Positions 38,184-46,353 of a DNA stretch of 53,130 nucleotides are shown piece by piece. The notes beneath the pieces are model-generated. The model had not been told where the DNA came from and ran no database searches. It saw only the letters and a list, made by a program, of their open reading frames with translations. Every line of letters begins with the position of its first letter. The stretch's first letter is position 1. The DNA is taken from positions 1 to 53,130 of the forward strand of contig DCBP01000038.1 in the NCBI GenBank assembly GCA_002314055.1. Reading direction: 5' to 3'. Origin of the DNA: Prevotella sp. UBA1104. GTDB taxonomy: Bacteria > Bacteroidota > Bacteroidia > Bacteroidales > Bacteroidaceae. Made by a program: the position numbers and the translations under genes.

Positions 38184-38904
38184 TGTTGTATTCTAATATT
38201 CTGTTAAGTCCCTTTGGAACGATAAAATCATCTGCAAAGATGGGTAAATTCTTCGAGAATTCCAAATTTAGATGCACTCCTCCCGTTAAATATACAAAAA
38301 GTTGAGGATATTTAGCTAAAAAAAACCTTATGTACCCTTCAATCTCGTATTTTACGCCATTTATTACACCACTGCGTATAGCCGTTTCGGTATCATTCCC
38401 CACATCCGGAGTATCTCCTTTTCTGCTGACGAGAGGTAGTCTGGCAGTATAGTCATTCAGTGCCCTTAGTCGCATCGAAGGTCCTGGAGATATATTTCCG
38501 CCGAGGTATTCCCCCTTTGAATTAACGAAATCAAAAGTTACACAAGTCCCGATATCTATTATCAACAGGTCGTGCCCCGGTTGAAGCATATTTGCCCCCA
38601 CCGCTGCCGCAAGTCTGTCCGTACCAAGAGTTTCTGGAGTTGCATACATATTTTTAATAGGTACGCGCGTAACACCGCTACGCAGTTCCAGCATCCGGAA
38701 AGACAAAGACTGAAGTGCGGTTCTGTATTCGTCGCTTATATCCGACACGGCAGAGAATATTCCGTCAGCAAAAGGATATCTGTTGCAGAAATCTTTTAGC
38801 GAGGCGACATCATTCTTGTCGCTCCGCCTTTCGTCAACCACCTTACCGCCGTCGAATGCCACGAGTTTAATGCAAGTATTGCCTATATCTATTATTAAAT
38901 TCAC
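38170..38904 (-). CDS. coaX: Type III pantothenate kinase
   Basis: Cytoplasmic kinase of 244 aa that phosphorylates pantothenate, the first committed step of CoA synthesis. The ASKHA fold is shown by the phosphate-1 loop IDIGNTCIKL at the start, GTDRLAAAVGAN with the catalytic-base Asp, and LLIIDIGTCVTFDFV with NISPG. Length is typical. It is the first gene of the envelope operon, with a -7 box at 38937, and its last 14 bases overlap the barrel gene. Confidence 0.95.
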   Translation of the reverse strand: MNLIIDIGNTCIKLVAFDGGKVVDERRSDKNDVASLKDFCNRYPFADGIFSAVSDISDEYRTALQSLSFRMLELRSGVTRVPIKNMYATPETLGTDRLAAAVGANMLQPGHDLLIIDIGTCVTFDFVNSKGEYLGGNISPGPSMRLRALNDYTARLPLVSRKGDTPDVGNDTETAIRSGVINGVKYEIEGYIRFFLAKYPQLFVYLTGGVHLNLEFSKNLPIFADDFIVPKGLNRILEYNNEHK

Positions 38905-38936
38905 GCTTTATTTTAGCTTCTAATTAATTTGAGGTG

Positions 38937-38944
38937 CAAAATTA
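38937..38944 (-). promoter_or_regulatory. -7 promoter element of the coaX operon
   Basis: TAATTTTG on the minus strand, 33 bases before the coaX start codon. A TTG lies at 38961-38963 with a shorter spacer (16) than usual. Confidence 0.5.
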
Positions 38945-38989
38945 TTGAAAAAAAACGAAACAACATAACTATAAGTGGAAAATATAAGC

Positions 38990-38997
38990 TATTTTTG
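38990..38997 (+). promoter_or_regulatory. Candidate -7 element abutting the DUF4105 gene start
   Basis: TATTTTTG matches TAnnTTTG but ends only 4 bases before the ATG at 39002. If used, the transcript would start at or within the start codon (leaderless), or translation would begin further downstream, for example at 39008. No other plus-strand -7 box is seen in the divergent gap. Confidence 0.3.
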
Positions 38998-39001
38998 CAT
39001 C

Positions 39002-40243
39002 ATGAAAATGACGAGAGCAATTTTTTATACTATAATATTATCGCTTTTCTTCTTGAATGTCAACGACATACATGCTTCTGTGGGTATAAATAATACCGAC
39101 AGGGCACTTGATTCCGTTGAGGTAAGTCTGCTGACTTGTTCTCCCCACGACGAGATTTACAGTCTTTACGGACATACAGCCATCAGATTTCAAGACAAGA
39201 AACAGGGTTTGGATCTTGCCGTAAACTATGGTGTCTTCTCATTCAAGAAACCGTATTTCGTATTGAGATTCGTTTTTGGATTAACGGATTACGAGATGGG
39301 CATACAGAATTTTGAAGATTTCTGCATGGAATACCGGTATTATGGAGCCAAAGTAACCGAACAAGTACTCAATCTTACCCCTGAGGAAAAACTTGCCGTG
39401 TATGAAACGTTGCAGAAGAATTCTCTCCCCGAGAATCGTATATACAGATACAACTATTTCTACAATAACTGTACAACCAAGGCGCGTGATGTCCTTCTTG
39501 GCAATATCCGTGGGAAAGTAATATTTAACAATAAGGTAGATGACAGTATGTCGTTCCGTAAACTCATACATCAATACAACGGCGACCACCCATGGGCACG
39601 CTTCGGCAATGACTTGCTCCTTGGTGTAAAGGCTGATGCCAAGACTACAAGAAGTGAGCAGGAATTCCTTCCGGCAAATCTTATGACGGATTTCTCGCAT
39701 GCCGTCATTGTCCGGGGAAAAACCTCAGTACCTTTGGTAAAGAAGACGGATACCGTTGTTGACGAAACAGTACAAGGCGAGGGAAACACCGGGTTCTGCC
39801 CCACTCCAACAATGTGTTTCGTCATCTTGCTCGTCGTTTCACTTGCTGTCAGCATCGTGGAGAGAATGACCGGAAAGCTCTTCTGGGGCTTTGACGCCAT
39901 AGTAGTATCCCTGTGTGGAATTGCCGGACTGATACTTCTCGCCATGGTGTTCTCAATGCATCCTACGGTAAGTCTCAACCTGCAGATACTGATTCTAAAC
40001 CCTCTGTTCCTGTACGGCGCATACAGTTTGTTGCGCAACAGAAAGGACATGAAAAGATACAAAAAGACATGGAATATACTTGCCGCATTTGTCGTTGCAG
40101 CTTGTTTTTGCGCAATATTCCAGCAGTTTGCCGAAGGAATGATAATTTTGGCATTATCTTTGCTGTTGAGGTGGCAAGCAATATTTTGGCAGCCAAACGG
40201 CAGTGAGGATATGCTACATAAAGGAAAAAGGATAAAGCAATGA
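39002..40243 (+). CDS. DUF4105 (Lnb N-terminal-like) membrane protein
   Basis: Protein of 413 aa with an N-terminal signal or anchor (about residues 5-24). The DUF4105 domain follows: YGHTAIRF carries a conserved His and YNNCTTKARD a conserved Cys, which may form a permuted cysteine-hydrolase-like site. From about residue 265 there are five hydrophobic segments that would anchor it in the inner membrane with the domain in the periplasm. Function unknown; lipoprotein or glycan processing are possible. Its last bases (ATGA) overlap the start of the next gene. An ATG at 38975 is upstream of the only -7 box and is disfavoured. Confidence 0.85.
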   Translation: MKMTRAIFYTIILSLFFLNVNDIHASVGINNTDRALDSVEVSLLTCSPHDEIYSLYGHTAIRFQDKKQGLDLAVNYGVFSFKKPYFVLRFVFGLTDYEMGIQNFEDFCMEYRYYGAKVTEQVLNLTPEEKLAVYETLQKNSLPENRIYRYNYFYNNCTTKARDVLLGNIRGKVIFNNKVDDSMSFRKLIHQYNGDHPWARFGNDLLLGVKADAKTTRSEQEFLPANLMTDFSHAVIVRGKTSVPLVKKTDTVVDETVQGEGNTGFCPTPTMCFVILLVVSLAVSIVERMTGKLFWGFDAIVVSLCGIAGLILLAMVFSMHPTVSLNLQILILNPLFLYGAYSLLRNRKDMKRYKKTWNILAAFVVAACFCAIFQQFAEGMIILALSLLLRWQAIFWQPNGSEDMLHKGKRIKQ

Positions 40244-41676
40244 AAAATAAATATATCACAGCGACCATCCTTGCTCTGGCAACAGGCCCGGCAAGCGGAT
40301 TGGCACAGGACATGAAACCTGCGCCAAGACTTGTCGTGAATATAACCATAGACCAGTTGCGCACAGACTATCTTGAATCTTTCGAGTCATTATATGGAAA
40401 TACGGGATTCAGGAAACTGCTACACGACGGATTGCTCTATTCCAATACATTATACCCTTTTGCTCCCGTTGACAGGGCTTCGGCAATAGCCGCACAAAGC
40501 ACCGGAACGTCGCCTTGCTACAACGGGATAACGGCAGAACAATGGTTTGACAAGACCACGCTGCGCTCTGTCTCCTGTGTAGACGATACAGCATTCAAGG
40601 GACTCCTTACCAGTGAGGGAGTATCGGCAAAGAACGTGATGACCACTACTCTTAGCGACGAACTGAAAATCGGAACTAAGGGAAAAGCCTTTATCTACAG
40701 TATTGCCGAAAGAAAAGACGCTGCCGTTATTCCTGCCGGACATAATGCCGACGGAGCCTTCTGGGTAAATAGCAGGGAAAACTGCTGGTGCACTTCCACT
40801 TATTATTCAAAGAAAGCTCCTAAGTGGTTAGAAAACTATAACTTATATAATACTCCATATAAGAAAAACAGTGATATAAACGAGCAGATAACCGACCTTG
40901 CTCTGAAGTGCATTTCGGCAAATTCCATGGGTAAGGACGATGCCACCGACTTGCTCCTTATATCATATAATGCCTCTCCGTCAATAAACAAGAACGGATA
41001 TGAGGACTGCAAGGAGACCTATCTACAGCTCGACAAATACCTTGGCAGAATTATAACCGAGGTGCAACAGAATATCGGACTCGACAATGTACTCTTCGTC
41101 GTTAGCGGAACCGGATATTACAACAGTCTGAAAGTAGCCGACAAGAACTACCGGCTGCCTGGCGGAACGATTTACATCAACCGCACGGCAAATTTGCTGA
41201 ACATGTATCTTGGCGCACTCTATGGAAGCGACAAATATGTGGAAGGTTGCCTGAACAGCAATATATTCCTCAACGACAAACTTATCGACCGCAAGCGTAT
41301 GAACAAGGTAGAGATACTCGGTCTCGCCCAGTCGTTCGTCCGCCAAAGTCAGGGAATAAGCAATGCCTACACCGGCGAAGAACTCATGTCGTCATCGACA
41401 GGCAAACTCGAAAAACTCAGAAACGGATATTACAACAACCGCTGTGGCGACATCATAATCGAGGCTGCCCCGGGATGGAATATCGAAAACGAAGAGACGC
41501 AACAATATTATTATCAGAGTTGCGCCTATATGGAATCTCCGGTAATATTCTTAGGACACAATATTAAACACGGAAAAGTTACAGTGCCAGTCTCCATTGA
41601 GACGGTTCCTGCAACTATCGCAAAAGCTATCCAAATAAGAGCCCCAAATGCGTGCAGAGTGGCTCCATTGTTTTAA
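40240..41676 (+). CDS. Degenerate alkaline-phosphatase-superfamily protein
   Basis: Exported protein of 478 aa (signal peptide ending GLAQ near residue 23). The fold is recognisable from VVNITIDQLRTDYL, FRKLLHDGLLYSNTLYPF, STGTSPCYNGI and AGHNADGAFW, as in the PafA/NPP-type alkaline phosphatases. Only the first metal-ligand Asp (in TIDQLRTDY) is evident. The nucleophile region normally reading T-x-x-G-H-A is DRASAIAAQ; the D-x-x-G-H motif is replaced by ASPSIN; the DHG motif is replaced by GTG in FVVSGTGYY; and no final His ligand is obvious. It is therefore probably a non-catalytic relative. It overlaps the DUF4105 gene by 4 bases (ATGA), so the two are very likely made together. Confidence 0.85.
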   Translation: MKNKYITATILALATGPASGLAQDMKPAPRLVVNITIDQLRTDYLESFESLYGNTGFRKLLHDGLLYSNTLYPFAPVDRASAIAAQSTGTSPCYNGITAEQWFDKTTLRSVSCVDDTAFKGLLTSEGVSAKNVMTTTLSDELKIGTKGKAFIYSIAERKDAAVIPAGHNADGAFWVNSRENCWCTSTYYSKKAPKWLENYNLYNTPYKKNSDINEQITDLALKCISANSMGKDDATDLLLISYNASPSINKNGYEDCKETYLQLDKYLGRIITEVQQNIGLDNVLFVVSGTGYYNSLKVADKNYRLPGGTIYINRTANLLNMYLGALYGSDKYVEGCLNSNIFLNDKLIDRKRMNKVEILGLAQSFVRQSQGISNAYTGEELMSSSTGKLEKLRNGYYNNRCGDIIIEAAPGWNIENEETQQYYYQSCAYMESPVIFLGHNIKHGKVTVPVSIETVPATIAKAIQIRAPNACRVAPLF

Positions 41677-41838
41677 TCGGGCATTTCCCTTGATTGAAAC
41701 AGTGGCAGACATCCCGTGCCGTTGTCTATTATGCAGAAAACTTCACTTTTTAGCCGTTTTCAGCGGTATAATCGGTGAAATAGAAGCAGATAACGGCAAA
41801 TAAAAAGGTTTATATGCCTTATTAAAAAATAAAATATG

Positions 41839-41846
41839 TAAATTTG
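41839..41846 (+). promoter_or_regulatory. -7 promoter element of secA
   Basis: TAAATTTG matches TAnnTTTG, 39 bases before the secA ATG. The leader is A-rich with no Shine-Dalgarno sequence, as expected in Bacteroidota. No clear -33 box. Confidence 0.6.
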
Positions 41847-41885
41847 CACGCAATTATCAACAAGAAATAAAAAAAACAATATAAA

Positions 41886-44800
41886 ATGGGATTTAACAAC
41901 TTACTTAAATCGCTGTTTGGCGACAAGTCGACACGCGACATGAAGCACATCCAACCTATCGTAGAGAAGGTGAAGGCTGCTTACCCGGAAATCAAGGCAC
42001 TCACTAACGACCAGCTGAGAGCCAAGACCAAGGAACTGCAACAGAAACTGCAGGACGCCGTAAAGGATGACAAGGAAAAGGTAAAGGAACTGAAGGCAAA
42101 AATCGAGGAAACTCCAATAGACGAGAGAGAGGGAATCTTCAGTCAGATCGACAAGCTCGAGAAAGGAATACTCGACAAATACGAGGTTGTACTCAACGAG
42201 ATACTCCCTGTAGCCTTCAGTATCATGAAGGATACTGCACGCCGCTTTGCCGAGAACGACGAGGTTGTGGTTACGGCAAACGACTTCGACCGCGAACTGG
42301 CTGCAACACATGATTTCGTTCGTATCGAGGACGACAAGGCAATATACAGCAACCACTGGATTGCCGGCGGAAACGACATGAAGTGGGATATGGTACACTA
42401 CGACGTACAGCTCTTCGGAGGTGTCGTTCTGCATCAGGGAAAGATTGCCGAAATGGCTACCGGTGAAGGTAAGACCCTCGTTGCTACCCTTCCGGTATTC
42501 CTCAATGCCCTGACAGGTAACGGAGTACACGTGGTAACCGTAAACGACTATCTGGCAAAGCGTGACTCCGAGTGGATGGGACCGCTTTATATGTTCAACG
42601 GACTCTCTGTTGACTGTATCGACAAACACCGTCCGAACTCTCCTGAAAGACGCAAGGCTTATCAGGCAGACATCACATTCGGTACTAACAACGAATTCGG
42701 TTTCGACTACCTGCGTGACAATATGGCAATCTCTCCAGACGATCTCGTGCAGAGAGCCCACAACTATGCCATTGTCGATGAGGTCGACTCCGTGCTTATC
42801 GACGATGCACGTACACCTCTTATTATATCAGGACCGGTGCCTAACGGCGACGACCAGATGTTCGAGGAGTATCAGCCACTCGTCGAGAAGCTCGTCGGTG
42901 TACAGAGAAAGCTTGCCACTCAGTATCTTGCTGATGCTAAGCAGAAGATTGCCGAGGGAAAGAAAAGCAACAATCAGAAACTCATCGACGAAGGCTTCCT
43001 GAGCCTTTACCGTTCGCATAAGGCTCTGCCAAAGAACAAACCGCTGATTAAATACCTGTCGGAAGACGGTATCAAGTCGGGCATGCTCAAGACGGAGGAG
43101 ATTTACATGGAGAACAACAACCGCCGTATGCCGGAGGCTGTAGAGCCATTGTATTTCGTTGTCGACGAGAAGCTTAATTCCGTTGACCTTACCGATAAGG
43201 GTACCGACTGGCTTGCCAAGGAAGTTAACGACAAGGAGCTCTTCGTCCTTCCGGATATTACATCACAGCTTTCTGCCCTCGAGAACGAGAAAGATCTCGA
43301 CGACCAGCAGCGTCTTGACAAGAAAGACGAACTCCTCAACCACTACTCTGTTCAGAGTGAGCGTGTTCATACCTTGCAGCAGTTGTTGAAGGCTTACACC
43401 ATGTTTAATAAAGACGATGAGTATGTTGTCATGGACGGCGAAGTGAAGATCGTCGACGAGCAGACTGGCCGTATCATGGAGGGTCGCCAGTGGAGCGACG
43501 GCTTGCATCAGGCTGTCGAGGCCAAGGAGCACGTAAAGGTGAAAGAGGCTACACAGACTTTCGCTACCATCACCCTGCAGAACTATTTCCGTATGTACCA
43601 CAAGCTGTCTGGTATGACCGGTACTGCAAGCACCGAGGCTGGCGAGTTCTGGGATATCTACAAACTTGATGTTGTTGAGATTCCTACAAACAGACCTATC
43701 CTCCGTAAAGACCTCGACGACCGTCTGTACAAGACGGCACGTGAGAAATACAATGCCGTTATCGAGGAAATTCAGGACATGATTAACCAGGGACGCCCGG
43801 TACTCGTGGGTACTACCTCGGTTGAGATTTCCGAACTCCTCTCCAAGATGCTTACCATGCGTCATATCCCTCACAATGTGCTTAACGCTAAACTGCACCA
43901 GCATGAGGCTGACATCGTGGCAAAAGCCGGATTGAGCAAGACGGTTACTATCGCTACCAACATGGCAGGTCGTGGTACTGATATCAAGCTCTCGCCAGAG
44001 GTTAAGGCTGCCGGCGGACTTGCCATTATCGGTACTGAGAGACACGAGAGCCGCCGTGTAGACCGCCAGCTGCGTGGTCGTGCCGGACGTCAGGGCGACC
44101 CGGGAAGCTCCGTATTCTATGTCAGTCTTGAGGATAAGCTGATGCGTCTGTTCGCAAGTGAGCGTATCGCAAGAGTAATGGACCGTCTCGGTATCGAGGA
44201 CGGAGAGAGAATAGAAAGCTCTCTGATGTCGAAGAGTATCGAGCGCGCACAGAAGAAGGTTGAAGAGAACAACTTCGGTATCCGTAAGCGTTTGCTTGAA
44301 TACGACGATGTGATGAACAAGCAGCGTACTGTAGTTTACGAGAAGCGTCGCCATGCACTTATGGGTGAGCGCATCGGAATGGATATTACAAACATCATCT
44401 GGGACCGCGTTGTAAATATCATCGAGAAGAACGACTACGAGGGATGCAAGGATGAATTCCTCAAGGTACTTGCCATGGAGTGTCCGTTCACTGATGCGGA
44501 GTTCCAGAACGAGAGCCGCGAGAATCTCGAGGAGAAGGCATTCCAGATGGCAATTGCCGATTTCAAGCGCAAGACAGACCGCATCCAGGCTGTTGCCTTC
44601 CCTGTTATCAAACAGGTTTACGAGGAGCAGGGTGCCATCTACGAGCGCATCATGGTGCCGCTGACCGACGGCAAGCGCATGTTTAATATCCCTTGCAACC
44701 TGAAGGAAGCTTATGAGACTGAGGGCAAGAGCGTTGTTAAACAGTTTGAGAAGACTATCCTTCTGCATATCATCGACGACTGCTGGAAAGAGAATCTGAG

Positions 44801-45194
44801 AGCTCTCGACGAACTGAAACACAGTGTGCAGAACGCTTCTTATGAGCAGAAAGACCCATTGGTAATCTTCAAGCTCGAGAGTGTAAAACTGTTCGACGAT
44901 ATGGTTGACCAGATGAACAACCGCATTGTCAGCATCCTCATGCGTGCACAGATTCCAGTAATGCAGCAGCAGGAAGTACAGGAGGCTGCCCCTGAGGAGC
45001 ACAGCCAGCGCTATAACGAAGAGAAGGTTAACCTTGAAGACGAGGCTCAGAAAGCCGCTGCCAGTCAGGACACAAGAGAGGGTGCACAGTCTAAGGAGCC
45101 TATCGTAAAAGACAAGCTGCCAGGACGCAATGACCTCTGTCCTTGTGGAAGTGGAAAGAAGTTTAAGAATTGCCACGGCAAAGGATTAGAATAA
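41886..45194 (+). CDS. secA: Preprotein translocase ATPase SecA
   Basis: Motor ATPase of 1102 aa that drives preproteins through SecYEG. The Walker A is TGEGKT (192-197), motif II is VDEVDSVLIDDARTP, and the second RecA-like domain has TNMAGRGTDIKL and ERHESRRVDRQLRGRAGRQGDPG (read as two motifs). The C-terminal zinc finger CPCGSGKKFKNCH is intact. About 90 residues precede Walker A beyond the Escherichia coli protein, including a charged coiled-coil-like insert (about 40-105), and further insertions lie in the preprotein-binding half; this is usual for Bacteroidota. Codon bias is strong, indicating high expression, and produces long shadow frames on the other strand. Confidence 0.98.
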   Translation: MGFNNLLKSLFGDKSTRDMKHIQPIVEKVKAAYPEIKALTNDQLRAKTKELQQKLQDAVKDDKEKVKELKAKIEETPIDEREGIFSQIDKLEKGILDKYEVVLNEILPVAFSIMKDTARRFAENDEVVVTANDFDRELAATHDFVRIEDDKAIYSNHWIAGGNDMKWDMVHYDVQLFGGVVLHQGKIAEMATGEGKTLVATLPVFLNALTGNGVHVVTVNDYLAKRDSEWMGPLYMFNGLSVDCIDKHRPNSPERRKAYQADITFGTNNEFGFDYLRDNMAISPDDLVQRAHNYAIVDEVDSVLIDDARTPLIISGPVPNGDDQMFEEYQPLVEKLVGVQRKLATQYLADAKQKIAEGKKSNNQKLIDEGFLSLYRSHKALPKNKPLIKYLSEDGIKSGMLKTEEIYMENNNRRMPEAVEPLYFVVDEKLNSVDLTDKGTDWLAKEVNDKELFVLPDITSQLSALENEKDLDDQQRLDKKDELLNHYSVQSERVHTLQQLLKAYTMFNKDDEYVVMDGEVKIVDEQTGRIMEGRQWSDGLHQAVEAKEHVKVKEATQTFATITLQNYFRMYHKLSGMTGTASTEAGEFWDIYKLDVVEIPTNRPILRKDLDDRLYKTAREKYNAVIEEIQDMINQGRPVLVGTTSVEISELLSKMLTMRHIPHNVLNAKLHQHEADIVAKAGLSKTVTIATNMAGRGTDIKLSPEVKAAGGLAIIGTERHESRRVDRQLRGRAGRQGDPGSSVFYVSLEDKLMRLFASERIARVMDRLGIEDGERIESSLMSKSIERAQKKVEENNFGIRKRLLEYDDVMNKQRTVVYEKRRHALMGERIGMDITNIIWDRVVNIIEKNDYEGCKDEFLKVLAMECPFTDAEFQNESRENLEEKAFQMAIADFKRKTDRIQAVAFPVIKQVYEEQGAIYERIMVPLTDGKRMFNIPCNLKEAYETEGKSVVKQFEKTILLHIIDDCWKENLRALDELKHSVQNASYEQKDPLVIFKLESVKLFDDMVDQMNNRIVSILMRAQIPVMQQQEVQEAAPEEHSQRYNEEKVNLEDEAQKAAASQDTREGAQSKEPIVKDKLPGRNDLCPCGSGKKFKNCHGKGLE

Positions 45195-45218
45195 TCCCAA
45201 GATTTATATCATAGGCGA

Positions 45219-45262
45219 AGGTGTGTCTATTAGGCGTCTGCCTGACAGGCGCACCTTTTTTA
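45219..45262 (+). terminator. Intrinsic terminator after secA
   Basis: AAGGTGTG (45219-45226) pairs with CGCACCTT (45251-45258), including one G:U pair, around an inner AGGC/GCCT stem, and is followed by a T-rich run. It ends 40 bases before the next gene and 24 bases after secA. Confidence 0.8.
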
Positions 45263-45303
45263 TTTTTTCTATTATTCCATCTTTCAATTTTTCCATTTTA
45301 AAT

Positions 45304-46032
45304 ATGCTTTCGTTCAATAATCTAAAGAAGACTTTCGGTGAGAAAGTTGCAGTAGACATCAATCAGCTGCAGATAGACAAGGGAACAATCCTCGGACTCG
45401 TAGGCAACAACGGAGCCGGGAAGACCACCCTATTCCGTCTTGCCCTCGATTTGCTCAAGGCAGACACAGGAGAAGTAGTAATGACCTTCGACGACGGCAA
45501 TGGCACTTCATTCTCAACCGACGTGCGCGTTGACGAGGAATGGAAGAAATATGTTGGTGCCTATATCGACAGCAGTTTTCTTATAGACTTCCTCACCCCC
45601 GAGGAATATTTCGAGTTCATAGCAAAAGTATGCGGCATCGGAAAAGAAGAGCTCGACAAACGTCTTGAAGCCTTCTCCGCCTTCATGAGCGACGAGATTC
45701 TCGGACAGAAGAAGCTCATCAGAAGCATGTCGGCAGGCAACAAGCAAAAGATTGGTATAATATCTGCATTGCTTAACAACCCTAAGCTCGTGATACTCGA
45801 CGAACCGTTTAATTTCCTCGACCCGTCGAGCCAGAACCTGCTGAAGAGGTGTCTCGTGGATTACAACAGGAACACTGGTGCCGCTATCGTCGTCAGCAGT
45901 CATAACCTGTCGCACACCATTGACATAAGCACAAGGATTGTCGTTATGGAACACGGCAAGATAGTAAAAGACCTCGACAACTCGGGGGAGAGCGCAAGAA
46001 CAGAACTTGAGGAATACTTCAACAAGAATTAA
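45304..46032 (+). CDS. ABC transporter ATP-binding protein without adjacent permease
   Basis: ABC ATPase of 242 aa: Walker A GNNGAGKTT (34-42), a variant signature SMSAGNKQK, Walker B LVILDEPFNFLDP and switch His in VVSSHNLSH. It resembles ATPases of drug/lipid-type exporters (CcmA/GldA-like). The partner permease is missing on both sides: secA ends upstream and a 620-base gap lies downstream. The frame opens at 45223, but that start falls within the secA terminator, so ATG 45304 (MLSFNNLKKTFGEK) is chosen. No promoter was recognised; readthrough from secA is possible. Confidence 0.9.
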   Translation: MLSFNNLKKTFGEKVAVDINQLQIDKGTILGLVGNNGAGKTTLFRLALDLLKADTGEVVMTFDDGNGTSFSTDVRVDEEWKKYVGAYIDSSFLIDFLTPEEYFEFIAKVCGIGKEELDKRLEAFSAFMSDEILGQKKLIRSMSAGNKQKIGIISALLNNPKLVILDEPFNFLDPSSQNLLKRCLVDYNRNTGAAIVVSSHNLSHTIDISTRIVVMEHGKIVKDLDNSGESARTELEEYFNKN

Positions 46033-46067
46033 TAGTTTTCACCCAACTGACTCTACATTCTGTTTTT

Positions 46068-46144
46068 TTAACGACAATAGAGACAATAGAAGACAATTCT
46101 TCACTATACAGTTGATTGTCAAAAATTATCTCTATTGTCGTTAA
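46068..46144. repeat. 16-bp perfect inverted repeat enclosing GACAATAG direct repeats
   Basis: TTAACGACAATAGAGA at 46068-46083 is repeated in exact reverse complement at 46129-46144, separated by 45 bases. The left arm continues into a second GACAATAGA and a GACAAT, so three near-copies of one octamer occur at 9-10 base intervals, and GATTGTC appears in the loop. It could be a large hairpin terminator for the ABC gene, a paired regulator site, or the scar of a mobile element. Confidence 0.75.
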
Positions 46145-46226
46145 TATTTAGATTCTTGAATGACAAGGTAGAAAGTCTTATTTGTTATACTTTTTGTAGA
46201 CTAAATGTTTTTTATGTTTATCGCCA

Positions 46227-46353
46227 GATGTCGGTTTGCAAGAGGAGCGAAGCGACTCTTAGTGTCATGACAGATGTGGACGGCAGAGAGCTTGCTCTCT
46301 ATAGAACACATCGGGCATGACACGGGTAAGCCGAAGGCTTGCAAAACGATATC
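46227..46353 (+). other. Cloverleaf-like structured element of unknown class (four-way junction)
   Basis: Helix P1 pairs 46227-46239 with 46341-46353 (11 Watson-Crick pairs, one G:U, one G:A). P2 (46240-46260) pairs AAGAG with CTCTT, continues through tandem G:A/A:G mismatches and ends in GC-GAA-GC. P3 (46262-46323) pairs GTGTCATG with CATGACAC, then GATGTG with CACATC, and ends in AGAGAG-CTTG-CTCTCT. P4 (46328-46340) is AAGCC-GAA-GGCTT. P2 begins on the base after P1 and P1' on the base after P4, so the helices abut. G:U, sheared-type G:A pairs and GAA loops exist only on the plus strand. It lacks the tRNA anticodon and T-loop features. It may be a structured RNA or a single-stranded-DNA element. 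Confidence 0.75.

Noticed and set aside
41901..42761. 286-codon minus-strand ORF in the secA 5' part
   Set aside because: Antisense shadow of secA, produced by the same codon bias.
43263..45176. 637-codon open frame on the minus strand inside secA
   Set aside because: It is antisense to a complete, motif-rich secA. Strong codon bias in secA removes antisense stop codons. The predicted protein shows no recognisable motif.
45223..45303. N-terminal extension of the ABC ATPase
   Set aside because: Its ATG sits within the secA terminator hairpin, and the extension has no resemblance to ABC ATPases.
46227..46353. tRNA or tmRNA gene
   Set aside because: The cloverleaf lacks an anticodon loop of 7 bases, a TTCRA T-loop and a CCA-type acceptor end, and arm lengths are wrong.
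46227..46353. Active retron
   Set aside because: The flanking inverted repeat and long stem recall a retron msr-msd, but no reverse transcriptase gene is adjacent: neighbours are an ABC ATPase and feoAB.
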